A stretch of DNA of 50,539 nt from Mycobacterium attenuatum. Its GTDB lineage: Bacteria; Actinomycetota; Actinomycetes; Mycobacteriales; Mycobacteriaceae. Below, piece after piece: positions 41,478 through 49,795 of the stretch. The stretch lies in contig NZ_UPHT01000175.1 in the NCBI RefSeq assembly GCF_900566085.1, forward strand, positions 1 to 50,539, in the 5' to 3' direction. A program made the position numbers and the translations under genes. Each line of letters starts with the position of its first letter. Position 1 is the first letter of the stretch. The notes below the pieces were generated by a model that did not search any database, had not been told where the DNA came from, and was given only the letters and a program-made list of their open reading frames with translations.

Positions 41478-42305
41478 TCAGGACCACCAGCGCTCCAGCA
41501 CCCGCGCGACGCCGTCGTCGTTGTTGGCAGCGGTGACCTCATTGGCCGCGGCCCGGGCGTCGGGATGCGCATTGCCCATCGCCACCCCGATGCCGGCCCG
41601 CTGCAGCATCGGCACGTCGTTGGGCATGTCACCGAACGCCACCACACCCGCGTCGGCAATCCCCAGCGGCCGGCCTATCGCTGCCACACCGGTGGCCTTG
41701 CTGATGCCCCGCGGAACCACCTCGACCAGCCCGTTATTGGTCGAGTAGGTGACCTCACCTTCGGACCCGACATGTTTGGCCAGCTGGGCCGCCATCTCCG
41801 CGCTGGTGGCGCCGGTCTTGCGGATCAGCAGCTTGATCGCCGGCGCGCTGAGCAGATCCTCGATCGACACCTCGGTGTGGTCCGGGTTCAACCAGGCATG
41901 CTCGTAGCCCGGCGAACTGACGAACTGCGGGGTCGCCGTGTCGTGCGCGCGATCGCCGATGCGCTCGACGGCCAGCCCGGCGCCGGGAATCACCTGCCGG
42001 GCCATGTCGGCCAGCGCGCCCAGAGCAGCCACGGACAGGGAGTGCGCCGACACCACCCGGTCGGTGGCGGGGTCATAGATGACCGCGCCGTTGGCGCACA
42101 CCGCCATGGGCGCAAAACCGAGTGCATCGACAACCGGCCGCACCCACCGCGGCGGCCGACCGGTGGCCAGAATGAACGTCGCTCCGCCGGCGACCGCGGC
42201 ACGCACCGCCGCGCGGGTGCGCGCGGTGACCGCTTCCTCGTCGTTGAGCAGAGTGCCGTCGACGTCGCACGCGATCAGTGCCGGCGGACCCGGCGGTGTC
42301 GTCAG
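41478..42305 (-). CDS. HAD-IIB (Cof-type) phosphatase, apparent CTG start
   Basis: 275 residues if started at CTG 42305. Motif I is LIACDVDGTLLNDEE (Asp14, Asp16), motif II LATGRPPRW, the motif III lysine probably in GISKATGV, motif IV VVAFGDMPNDVPML; the cap of the Cof type lies between. The frame has no ATG, GTG or TTG upstream of 42206, and starting there would delete motif I. CTG 42305 overlaps the TGA of the upstream acyltransferase gene (CTGA), exactly like the ATGA/GTGA overlaps elsewhere in this window, and gives LTTPPGPPALIACDVDG. It corresponds to Rv3813c of M. tuberculosis. Substrate unknown. Confidence 0.85.
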   Translation of the reverse strand: MTTPPGPPALIACDVDGTLLNDEEAVTARTRAAVRAAVAGGATFILATGRPPRWVRPVVDALGFAPMAVCANGAVIYDPATDRVVSAHSLSVAALGALADMARQVIPGAGLAVERIGDRAHDTATPQFVSSPGYEHAWLNPDHTEVSIEDLLSAPAIKLLIRKTGATSAEMAAQLAKHVGSEGEVTYSTNNGLVEVVPRGISKATGVAAIGRPLGIADAGVVAFGDMPNDVPMLQRAGIGVAMGNAHPDARAAANEVTAANNDDGVARVLERWWS

Positions 42306-43150
42306 CGCGGTACGCCTTTGTGATTTGGCGAGGCCACGTGATGCCCGCGCCGTCGCGCCCGCTGGGCCAGTTCGGCAATTCTGCTGCGGCTCGGTGATGT
42401 CATGCGCGCCTGCTCACGCTTTCGTGCTCGCTCAGCCAATTCGGCGATGCGGAAGGCCTTCGACTCCTCCAAGCTCGGCGCACTGCCGCCGAGCCGGCGG
42501 GGCACCCAGTACTCACCCGGCGGATGCGGGTACTGCTCCTGCACCCAATACAGCATCGATTCCATCGCTTGGCGCAACGTCGCGTTGAGCGTGACCACGT
42601 CGCCCTGCGGCCACAACGGCGGCCCCATCGAGACGGTGATCGGAATCTTGTTACGCAACAGGTTTCTCGGCTGATCCTTGGGCCAGATCCGGTGCGCTCC
42701 CCAGACGATCATGGGAATGATCGGCACCTGTGCCTCAAGCGCCATCCGCGCCGCCCCGGTTTTGAACTCCCGCAGCTCCAGGCTGCGGCTGATGGTCGCC
42801 TCGGGGTGCAGTCCGACCAGCTCACCTTCGCGTAGCCGCTGCACCGCCACCGCATAGGCGTTGGCTCCCTCCGCGCGGTCCACCGGGATCAGCTGGGTGT
42901 GCTTGATCACGTAGTTGACCGCTTTCACCTCCTGCATTTCGGCCTTGATCATGAATCGCAGCCGTCGCCTGCGCAGCTTGGCGGCGATCGAGGCCGGAAT
43001 CCAGTCCACATAACTGGTGTGGTTGAGGGCGATCAAGGCGCCGCCACGCTCCGGAATGTTCTCCAGGCCGTAGTAGGTGATCTTGTTTCCGTTGGCCGCG
43101 ACAATCGATGGGACAAGAAACTCCATCATTCGGAAAAATGGCTCTGCCAC
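42302..43150 (-). CDS. PlsC-like 1-acyl-glycerophosphate acyltransferase, third of three (Rv3814c type)
   Basis: 282 residues. LPLAT fold with catalytic NHTSYVDW (His44, Asp49), the phosphate-contact HPEATISR and PIIPMIVWG. The C-terminus is longer than in its two paralogues and holds an internal duplication: RIAELAERARKRE and RIAELAQRARRRG, charged helices that may bind membrane or protein partners. It expects an acyl donor and a lysophospholipid or related acceptor at the inner membrane; the real substrate is unknown. It starts at GTG 43150 with AAGGAG upstream and is followed by the HAD phosphatase with a 4-bp overlap. Confidence 0.9.
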   Translation of the reverse strand: MAEPFFRMMEFLVPSIVAANGNKITYYGLENIPERGGALIALNHTSYVDWIPASIAAKLRRRRLRFMIKAEMQEVKAVNYVIKHTQLIPVDRAEGANAYAVAVQRLREGELVGLHPEATISRSLELREFKTGAARMALEAQVPIIPMIVWGAHRIWPKDQPRNLLRNKIPITVSMGPPLWPQGDVVTLNATLRQAMESMLYWVQEQYPHPPGEYWVPRRLGGSAPSLEESKAFRIAELAERARKREQARMTSPSRSRIAELAQRARRRGHHVASPNHKGVPR

Positions 43151-43172
43151 TTCTTACTTTCTCCTTCCACCG

Positions 43173-43928
43173 CTACCGCGACTGATGCGGTGCACGGCTG
43201 GCGGCCTTCGCCGCCGCCTCGTCTGCATCCAACTGGGCCGCCTCGGCCGGCGTCGGCGCACCGCCGCCGAGTCGGCGCGGCACCCAGTACGCTCCGAGCG
43301 GATGCGGATACCGTTGCTGTACCTCGTGCAGCAACCCGGTCATCGCCTCACGCAGGGCAGCATCGGTCTGCGCGATGTCGCCGACGGCCGGTACGGGCGG
43401 GCCCACGTGCACCATGATCGGCAGCTTGGCCCGCCCAATGTGCTTGGGATGATCTTTGGTCCAGATCCGCTGAGCCCCCCAAACAATAACGGGAATGATC
43501 GCAACATTTGCTTCCAGCGCCATGCGCGCGGCGCCGGTCTTGAATTCCTTGAGCTCGAAGCTGCGGCTGATGGTGGCCTCCGGATAGACGCCCACCAGCT
43601 CCCCCTCGCGAAGCCGCTGCACCGCCATCGCATAGGCGCCGGCCCCGGCACCCCGGTCCACCGGGATGGTCCGGGTGCGTTTGATCAGGAAGTTGATCAC
43701 CTTCACCCGTTGCATCTCGGCCTTGATCATGTATCGCATCCGGCGGCGGCGCCGATTCATGGCCAGGGCGGCCGGCAGCCAGTCGACATAGCTGGTGTGG
43801 TTGATGGCGACCACCGCGCCGCCTCGCTCGGGCACGTTCTCAATGCCGGCGTAGCTGATCCGGGTTCCGGTGGCCAATACCAACGCCTTGGCCAGAATCA
43901 CCAGCGTGCGATAGGTCGGCTCGGCCAT
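43173..43928 (-). CDS. PlsC-like acyltransferase, second of three (Rv3815c type)
   Basis: 251 residues. NHTSYVDW with His44 and Asp49, YPEATISR, and FKTGAARMALEANVAIIPV. Very similar to its two neighbours, especially in the first 180 residues, so the set arose by tandem duplication. It starts 3 bp after the upstream paralogue ends and stops 22 bp before the next, consistent with one transcript. Confidence 0.9.
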   Translation of the reverse strand: MAEPTYRTLVILAKALVLATGTRISYAGIENVPERGGAVVAINHTSYVDWLPAALAMNRRRRRMRYMIKAEMQRVKVINFLIKRTRTIPVDRGAGAGAYAMAVQRLREGELVGVYPEATISRSFELKEFKTGAARMALEANVAIIPVIVWGAQRIWTKDHPKHIGRAKLPIMVHVGPPVPAVGDIAQTDAALREAMTGLLHEVQQRYPHPLGAYWVPRRLGGGAPTPAEAAQLDADEAAAKAASRAPHQSR

Positions 43929-43931
43929 CGG

Positions 43932-44711
43932 TCACTGCTCCGCGGCTCCGGCGGGACGAGCGCGCTGGGCACGCCGAGCCGCTTTCTCGGCCGCCTCCTG
44001 CGCATCCATCCGGGCCGCCTCGGCCAGTGACGGCGCACTGCCGCCCAGCCGGTGCGGCACCCAGAACTCCCCCGCCGGATGCGGTCCGTACAGCTTTTGC
44101 GCCCGTTCCAGCAAATGCTGCATCCGTGAGTGCAGCAACTTGTTCAGCTCGGCGGTGCCCAGTGTCGGTTCGATCGGTTCGCCGACGACCACCGCGATCG
44201 GCACCTTCGGGCGGAGCAGCTTCTTGGGGTGGCCCTTGGTCCAGATGCGCTGCGCACCCCACACGATGTGGGGAACAATCGGCACCCCGGCCTCGACCGC
44301 CATCCGCGCGGCCCCCGACTTGAACTCCTTGATCTCGAAACTGCGGCTGATCGTGGCCTCGGGGTAGACACCGACAAGCTCGCCATCCTTGAGCATCCGG
44401 ACCGCGGCCTCATAGGACGCGGCCCCTTCCTGGCGGTCCACCGGGATGTGCCGCAGCCGGCGCATGATGGGGCCGGTGACCTTGTGCTCGAAAACCTCCT
44501 GTTTGGCCATGAACCGGACCTTGCGCCCGAGGCCCTGCTGGTAGGCGGGCAAACCCGCGAAGGTGAAGTCCAGGTAGCCGGTGTGGTTGATCGCGACGAC
44601 AGCGCCACCGCCGGCCGGTACATTCTCCACACCGGTGACGGTGATCCGGAGACCCTGGATGCGCCAGGTCAGGCGGGCAAGCTGAATGACAGTCCCGTAT
44701 ACCGGTTCCAC
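43932..44711 (-). CDS. PlsC-like acyltransferase, first of three (Rv3816c type)
   Basis: 259 residues. Catalytic NHTGYLDF (His43, Asp48) has Gly and Leu where the two paralogues have Ser and Val, and the following loop differs (AGLPAYQQGLGRKVRFMAK), so its acceptor may differ. YPEATISR and VPIVPHIVWG are conserved. First gene of the acyltransferase-HAD run, divergent from the APH-like gene with a 77-bp shared upstream region. Confidence 0.9.
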   Translation of the reverse strand: MEPVYGTVIQLARLTWRIQGLRITVTGVENVPAGGGAVVAINHTGYLDFTFAGLPAYQQGLGRKVRFMAKQEVFEHKVTGPIMRRLRHIPVDRQEGAASYEAAVRMLKDGELVGVYPEATISRSFEIKEFKSGAARMAVEAGVPIVPHIVWGAQRIWTKGHPKKLLRPKVPIAVVVGEPIEPTLGTAELNKLLHSRMQHLLERAQKLYGPHPAGEFWVPHRLGGSAPSLAEAARMDAQEAAEKAARRAQRARPAGAAEQ

Positions 44712-44788
44712 AGCTGTCCAGCCTAATGGTCGAGACAGTCAAGCCTGAAGTGGCAAAAGCGCGGCAAAGAGAGGCAGCTTAGGCTCCC

Positions 44789-45523
44789 ATGTCCTTCCCG
44801 ACGTCACCGACGGCCGCGCCTGCGGTTGTCCGCAAACTTGCTGCCGGCCGGCGCGTGCGGGCGATCTGGGCCAACGAGCTCGGCGGTGTCACTTTCCGGA
44901 TCGGCTCAGGCGTCGAATTCGTCAAGGTGGCCGCTGCGGGCACGGTCGACTTTGCCGACGAGGCGCGGCGCTTGCGCTGGGCAGCGCAGTACACGCCGGT
45001 GCCGCCGGTGCTGGGTTTCGGGCTCGACGCAGGCCAAGCATGGCTGCGCACCGGTGGGCTGGCCGGAGTTTCGGCGGTGCACCCCCGCTGGCTGGCCGTG
45101 CCGGAGATCGCGGTGCGGGCGATCGCTGTGGGGTTGCGCACACTGCACGACACGTTGCCGGTGCCGTCATGTCCGTTCGACTGGTCGGCGGCCGGCCGGT
45201 TGGCCCTGCTTTCCCCGCCCTGGCGGGCAAAGCTGGGCGACCCCCCGCCGAACGATCGGCTGGTGGTGTGTCACGGCGACCCCTGTTCACCCAACACACT
45301 GATCGGCGAGCACGGCCGTTGCTGCGGACATGTCGACGTCGGCGCGTTGGGTGTGGCCGACCGCTGGGCCGATATCGCGGTGGCAACGCTGTCGCTGGGC
45401 TGGAACTATCCCGGGCCTGACCGGACCGCGGAGTTCTTCGCCGCCTACGGGGTCGAGCCGGACCCGCCGCGCCTCGACTACTACCGACGGCTGTGGCAGG
45501 CCGAGGATATCGACGCAAGCTAA
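44789..45523 (+). CDS. Aminoglycoside phosphotransferase-like kinase (Rv3817 type)
   Basis: 244 residues. APH-fold kinase: N-terminal lobe with FRIGSGVEFVKVAA (ATP-contact lysine), catalytic loop CHGDPCSPN (His162, Asp164, Asn169) and the metal-binding HVDVGALGVADRWADIA (Asp183). Small for the family. Members phosphorylate aminoglycosides or, often, unknown metabolites, so resistance should not be assumed. Divergent from the acyltransferases. The MBL-Rieske gene follows after 61 bp. Confidence 0.88.
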   Translation: MSFPTSPTAAPAVVRKLAAGRRVRAIWANELGGVTFRIGSGVEFVKVAAAGTVDFADEARRLRWAAQYTPVPPVLGFGLDAGQAWLRTGGLAGVSAVHPRWLAVPEIAVRAIAVGLRTLHDTLPVPSCPFDWSAAGRLALLSPPWRAKLGDPPPNDRLVVCHGDPCSPNTLIGEHGRCCGHVDVGALGVADRWADIAVATLSLGWNYPGPDRTAEFFAAYGVEPDPPRLDYYRRLWQAEDIDAS

Positions 45524-45584
45524 GCTCGATGCTGCGTTTTGCACCCGTGGGTGCGCGCAAGTCGATCTCACCCGAAAGGTATTT

Positions 45585-47135
45585 GTGCAGGTCACCAGCG
45601 TCGGCCACGCCGGCTTTCTGATCCAGACCCACGCGGGCAGCATTCTGTGCGATCCCTGGCTCAACCCGGCCTACTTTGCGTCCTGGTTCCCGTTTCCGGA
45701 CAACAGCACGCTCGACTGGGACGCGCTGGGGAACTGCGACTATCTCTACGTCTCCCACTTGCACAAGGACCACTTCGACGCGGAGAACCTGCGGGCGCAC
45801 GTCAACAAGGACGCGCTGGTGCTGCTGCCCGACTTTCCGGTGCCCGACCTGCGCCATGAGCTGGAGAAACTGGGGTTCCATCGGTTCTTCGACACCACGG
45901 ACTCGGTCAAGCACCGGCTCAGCGGACCCCGGGGCGAGCTGGACATCATGATCATCGCGCTGCGCGCCCCGGCCGACGGCCCGATCGGGGACTCGGCGCT
46001 GGCGGTTTCGGACGGCGAGACGACTGCCTTCAATATGAACGATGCGCGGCCGGTCGATTTGGATGTGCTGGCGGCCGAGTTCGGCCCGATCGACGTGCAC
46101 ATGCTGCAGTACTCGGGCGCCATCTGGTACCCGATGGTCTACGACATGCCGGCGCGTGCCAAAGAGGCGTTCGGCACCCAGAAGCGCCAGCGCGGGATGG
46201 ACCGCGCTCGCCAGTACATCGAACAGGTCGGGGCCACCTGGGTGATCCCGTCGGCCGGGCCGCCCTGCTTCCTAGACCCCGAGCTGCGCAACCTCAACGA
46301 CGACGGCAGCGATCCGGCCAACATCTTCCCCGACCAGATGGTGTTCCTGGACCAGATGCGGACACACGGCCACGATCGGGGCCTGCTGATGATGCCCGGG
46401 TCGGTGGCGCAGTTCACCGGCGCCGCACTCGACTCGCTGACCCATCCGCTGCCCGTCGAAGAGGTCGAGGCCATCTTCACCACCGGCAAGGCGAACTACA
46501 TCGCCGACTATGCCGAACGGATGGCGCCCATCGTCGCGGCCGAACGGGCCGGCTGGGCACCCGCGGTCGGCGAGCCGCTGCTGGAACCGCTGCGCGCGCT
46601 GTTCGAGCCGATCATGATGCAAAGCAATGAAATCTGCGACGGTATCGGATACCCGGTCGAGCTGGTCCTCGGTCCCGAGACCGTCGTGCTGGATTTCCCC
46701 AAACGGGTGGTGCGCGAACGTATTCCCGACGAGAAGATGCGATACGGGTTCGCCATCGCACCCGAGCTGGTGCGCACGGTGCTGCGCGATGACGAACCGG
46801 ACTGGGTCAACACCATCTTCTTGTCCACCCGGTTCCGGGCCTGGCGGGTCGGCGGCTACAACGAATACCTGTACACGTTCTTCAAGTGCCTGACCGACGA
46901 GCGGATCGCCTACGCCGACGGCTGGTTCGCCGAGACTCACGACGACAGTTCATCGATCACCCTGGACGGCTGGGAGATTCAGCGGCGCTGCCCTCATCTG
47001 AAGGCCGATCTCTCGAAATTCGGCGTGGTCGAAGGCGATACGTTGACCTGCAACCTGCACGGGTGGCAATGGCGGTTGCCGGACGGCCGCTGTCTAACCA
47101 CCCGCGGGCACCAGCTGCGGAGTAAACGCGCATGA
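45585..47135 (+). CDS. Metallo-beta-lactamase-fold protein with C-terminal Rieske domain (Rv3818 type)
   Basis: 516 residues, the length of M. tuberculosis Rv3818, from GTG 45585 with GAAAGG 5 nt upstream; the longer frame to 45330 overlaps the kinase gene and is rejected. The N-terminal MBL domain has SHLHKDHFDAEN with His58, His60, Asp62 and His63 as metal ligands. The C-terminal Rieske [2Fe-2S] site is CPH (Cys469, His471) and CNLH (Cys489, His492). The MBL plus Rieske pairing recalls CMP-N-acetylneuraminate hydroxylase-like proteins, but the order is different and the substrate unknown. The stop overlaps the next start (ATGA). Confidence 0.9.
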   Translation: MQVTSVGHAGFLIQTHAGSILCDPWLNPAYFASWFPFPDNSTLDWDALGNCDYLYVSHLHKDHFDAENLRAHVNKDALVLLPDFPVPDLRHELEKLGFHRFFDTTDSVKHRLSGPRGELDIMIIALRAPADGPIGDSALAVSDGETTAFNMNDARPVDLDVLAAEFGPIDVHMLQYSGAIWYPMVYDMPARAKEAFGTQKRQRGMDRARQYIEQVGATWVIPSAGPPCFLDPELRNLNDDGSDPANIFPDQMVFLDQMRTHGHDRGLLMMPGSVAQFTGAALDSLTHPLPVEEVEAIFTTGKANYIADYAERMAPIVAAERAGWAPAVGEPLLEPLRALFEPIMMQSNEICDGIGYPVELVLGPETVVLDFPKRVVRERIPDEKMRYGFAIAPELVRTVLRDDEPDWVNTIFLSTRFRAWRVGGYNEYLYTFFKCLTDERIAYADGWFAETHDDSSSITLDGWEIQRRCPHLKADLSKFGVVEGDTLTCNLHGWQWRLPDGRCLTTRGHQLRSKRA

Positions 47136-47470
47136 TGCAGTTCTACGACGACGGCGTGGTCCAGCTGGATCGCGCCGCGCTCACGTTGCGCCGCTACCAC
47201 TTTCCGTCCGGCACGGCCAAGGTCATCGCGTTAGACGCCATCCGCGGCTACCACGCCGAGCCGTTGGGCCTGCTCACTCAGCGGTTTCGCATCTGGGGCA
47301 GCTCGGATCTGCAGCGCTGGCTGCCGCTGGACGTCAACCGCCCGCTCAAGTCGACGTTGATCACCCTGGACATACCGGGGGCGCGGTGGAAGCCTGCCTT
47401 CACACCCGGACGCCCGGACGATTTCGTCGCACTGCTCGACGAGCTGCTCGGGCAACGCAAAGGCGGTTGA
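47132..47470 (+). CDS. Conserved small protein (Rv3819 type)
   Basis: 112 residues, no signal or membrane segment. It looks like a compact mostly-beta domain (KVIALDAIRGYHAEPLG, RFRIWGSSDLQRWLPLD, LITLDIPGARWKPAFTPG) ending in a helix, reminiscent of a bacterial PH-like fold, but I cannot name a family. ATG 47132 overlaps the stop of the MBL-Rieske gene by 4 bp, and the pair is kept together in M. tuberculosis (Rv3818-Rv3819), so the products probably work together. Confidence 0.82.
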   Translation: MMQFYDDGVVQLDRAALTLRRYHFPSGTAKVIALDAIRGYHAEPLGLLTQRFRIWGSSDLQRWLPLDVNRPLKSTLITLDIPGARWKPAFTPGRPDDFVALLDELLGQRKGG

Positions 47471-47473
47471 CCC

Positions 47474-47543
47474 CTCGCCGAACGTGTAGCCACCGCGAGA
47501 CTTTCGCCGGTGGATTCTTCGCGCTGAGAACACGTTCGGCGAG
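47474..47543. terminator. 14-bp inverted repeat filling the gap between convergent genes
   Basis: CTCGCCGAACGTGT (47474-47487) and its exact complement (47530-47543) enclose 42 nt that contain smaller inverted pieces (CCACCG/CGGTGG, GCGA/TCGC). The element occupies almost the whole 73-bp gap between the stops at 47470 and 47544, so it can act as a terminator in both directions. It also marks the place where M. tuberculosis carries Rv3820c-Rv3828c. Confidence 0.7.
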
Positions 47544-49100
47544 CTATAACCCCGCCAGGGCGGCACGACCGGCGTTGAAGCCCGGGATGAACGTGATTCC
47601 GGGCCCGCCGTGGCATCCCGCGCTGCCCAGATAGAGCCCATCGATCGGGACAGGTTGCCCGATATAACCTTTCGGGCCCGGCCGGTTGGGGCCGATCTGG
47701 TTCGGATGCAACAGCCCGTGGCAGTAGTCGCCGCCCGGAGCGCCGAACATCACCCCCATGTGCTTGGGCGTGAAGGTGGTGTGCCGGGTGATGCTGCCGG
47801 CGAAATTCGGTGCCAGGCGGGTGATCTTGCCGATCACCCGCTGACCCATCTCGACCTTGGCCTGACCGTAGTCCGCCCCGCCCTCGATGGGGAACCACAT
47901 GGCGAACGCCGACGCGGCATGTTTGCCCTCTGGAGCCAGCTGCGGATCGTGCAACGACGGGATCTGCAGCACGACGGTCGGGTCGGCCGGCACGATTCCG
48001 CGACGGCACTCCTCCCACTGCTGCTGCACTTCTTCCGGGGTGCAGAAGATGCCGATCGACGCCTGCCGGGCCGGGTCGTTGAGCGACCCATAGGGCGCGG
48101 TGAAACGTGGAGTCTGGTCCAGGGCGAAGTGCATCTGCAGGTAGCTGCCGCGGTGATCGATACGCGCATAGCGTTGCCGAATATCGGCGGGCAGCGCCGC
48201 GGGATCGATCAGCTCGTTGAGCGTGACATCCGGCGCGACAGCCGAGACCACGATCGGGGCGCTTAACGTGTCGCCGGCCTCGGTGCGCACGCCACTCACC
48301 CGGCCGTCGGCGACGCGGATCTCGGTCACCTTGGTACGCAGCCGGACTTCGCCGCCATGGCTGTTTAGCAGCCGGCACAGATGCGCGGTCAGCGCGCCGA
48401 TGCCGCCGCGCAGCTTCTTCATCTGGACGAAGTCGCCGTCGGGGATCCCGAGTCCGTAGGCCAGCGCGGCGGCGCTGCCCGGTGTGGCCGGTCCGCGGTA
48501 GGTCGTGTTGACGGCCAGCACGGTCATCGAGCCTCGCAGGGCGGCATGCTTCTCGCGGTCCGGTAGGTAACGGTCCAGCACGTCGGTGACCGAGCCAAAC
48601 AGCATGTCGTCGATGGCCGAGCGTTCGAATTCGTTTGTGGCGCAAGCATACATCTCGTCGAAGGTCTTCGGCAGGGTGTCGGCCTCGAAGCGGCCCAACG
48701 CCCGTGTCGGCGCCTGGCTCCACGCCAGCAGGCCTGCCATTCCGCTCACCGCATCCGCCCCGTGCACCTCGTTGAGGTGGGCGAACATCTTCACCGGGTC
48801 GGTGTACTGCACCAGCGGATCGTCGCCGACACCGCGCAGCGCCACCGACATCACGTCCAGGTCGACCGTCGGCAAGGTATCCAGGCCCAGTTCGCTCACC
48901 ACCGCCGCCGATGTCGGGAACTGCACCGATCCGGCGATCTCGAACTGGTACCCGTCGAACAGTTCGACGGTGGCGGCCATGCCGCCGGCGTAGAGCTTGG
49001 CGTCCAGGCACACCGTTCGCAGCCCCGCCCGCTGCAGCAGTACCGCGGCGGTCAGCCCGTTATGCCCGGCACCGATGACTATCGCGTCGTAATCAGACAT
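47544..49100 (-). CDS. FAD-dependent oxidoreductase, phytoene-desaturase-like (Rv3829c type)
   Basis: 518 residues from ATG 49100, with GGAGGG 7 nt upstream. N-terminal dinucleotide-binding motif IVIGAGHNGLTAAVLLQRAG, then VCLDAKLYAGGMAAT; C-terminal FAD motif region GQPVPIDGLYLGSAGCHGGPGI. This is the carotenoid-desaturase/amine-oxidase-like class of flavoproteins; there are no other carotenoid genes here and the substrate is unknown. An apparent operator for the adjacent TetR regulator lies 41-60 bp upstream, so it is probably the regulated enzyme. Confidence 0.9.
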   Translation of the reverse strand: MSDYDAIVIGAGHNGLTAAVLLQRAGLRTVCLDAKLYAGGMAATVELFDGYQFEIAGSVQFPTSAAVVSELGLDTLPTVDLDVMSVALRGVGDDPLVQYTDPVKMFAHLNEVHGADAVSGMAGLLAWSQAPTRALGRFEADTLPKTFDEMYACATNEFERSAIDDMLFGSVTDVLDRYLPDREKHAALRGSMTVLAVNTTYRGPATPGSAAALAYGLGIPDGDFVQMKKLRGGIGALTAHLCRLLNSHGGEVRLRTKVTEIRVADGRVSGVRTEAGDTLSAPIVVSAVAPDVTLNELIDPAALPADIRQRYARIDHRGSYLQMHFALDQTPRFTAPYGSLNDPARQASIGIFCTPEEVQQQWEECRRGIVPADPTVVLQIPSLHDPQLAPEGKHAASAFAMWFPIEGGADYGQAKVEMGQRVIGKITRLAPNFAGSITRHTTFTPKHMGVMFGAPGGDYCHGLLHPNQIGPNRPGPKGYIGQPVPIDGLYLGSAGCHGGPGITFIPGFNAGRAALAGL

Positions 49101-49140
49101 GCAGCTGCCCTCCGGTAGGCACGCTGGCACGGTCGCATAG

Positions 49141-49160
49141 TTTTGTCAATTATGACGAAA
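49141..49160 (-). promoter_or_regulatory. Candidate TetR operator upstream of the oxidoreductase
   Basis: TTTTGTCAATTATGACGAAA, an imperfect 20-bp palindrome overlapping the TetR stop codon. Its left half TTTTGTCAAT is identical to a half-site in the regulator's own upstream region, found as its complement at 49803-49812. Confidence 0.6.
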
Positions 49161-49773
49161 GCCCGTCCGCCCACGTCCCGCTGATGCCGGCCCGCAGCGA
49201 TTCCAGCGCGGTGTGACACATGCGAGCCAACTCACCGAGGGACCGGTCATCACCGAGCATCCACGCCTCCATCGCGCCGAAGACCGCGGCCGCGATACAC
49301 CTGGCCGTCACCGCGACGCGCAACCGTTCGTCGGGTGACGGCTCGGACACGTGGCTGCGGCGTTGCAGCTGTGCCGCGATCGCATCGGCGAAGTCGGCCT
49401 GGACGTCGTGAATATGACGGACGATGCGACTGGGATCGAGTTCGCCGCCCCGTAACGCGGCGATTTTCGTCACGGCCTCGACGTCATAGGGAAATGCGAA
49501 GACGGCCGAGCGCACCGAGTCGATGATCTGTTCACCGGCCGGGCGGCCGTCCAGCGCCGTGCGAAACCAGTGCAGCCCGGTGTAGTCGGCGAACAACAGA
49601 TCGTGCTTGGAGCGGAAATGTCGGTAGAACGTCCGCAGCGATACCCCGGCATCGGCCGCGATCTGCTCGGCAGAAGTCTCCTCGACGCCCTGGGCCAGAA
49701 ACCGCACCAGCGCAGCCTGGATCAACGCTTCCCGGGTGCGCTCACTGCGCGCCGTTTGCGCGGGCCGGACCAT
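49150..49773 (-). CDS. TetR-family transcriptional regulator (Rv3830c type)
   Basis: 207 residues. Typical TetR N-terminal DNA-binding domain: LIQAALVRFLAQGVEE, helix-turn-helix SAEQIAADAGVSLRTFYRHF, then SKHDLLFADY. The C-terminal ligand-binding domain is all-helical and of the usual length. It lies between the oxidoreductase (same strand) and the divergent DUF2834-type gene; matching palindromes stand in front of both, so it probably represses them and itself. Confidence 0.92.
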   Translation of the reverse strand: MVRPAQTARSERTREALIQAALVRFLAQGVEETSAEQIAADAGVSLRTFYRHFRSKHDLLFADYTGLHWFRTALDGRPAGEQIIDSVRSAVFAFPYDVEAVTKIAALRGGELDPSRIVRHIHDVQADFADAIAAQLQRRSHVSEPSPDERLRVAVTARCIAAAVFGAMEAWMLGDDRSLGELARMCHTALESLRAGISGTWADGLSS

Positions 49774-49795
49774 GGCAGTACCGTACCCTGGGCTC

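Noticed and set aside
41478..42206. Shorter HAD protein starting at GTG 42206
   Set aside because: It would lack motif I with the nucleophilic aspartate, although that sequence is intact in frame just upstream.
44789..45523. Aminoglycoside resistance gene
   Set aside because: The APH fold is clear, but this chromosomal, conserved gene has no mobile context and resistance cannot be claimed from the fold.
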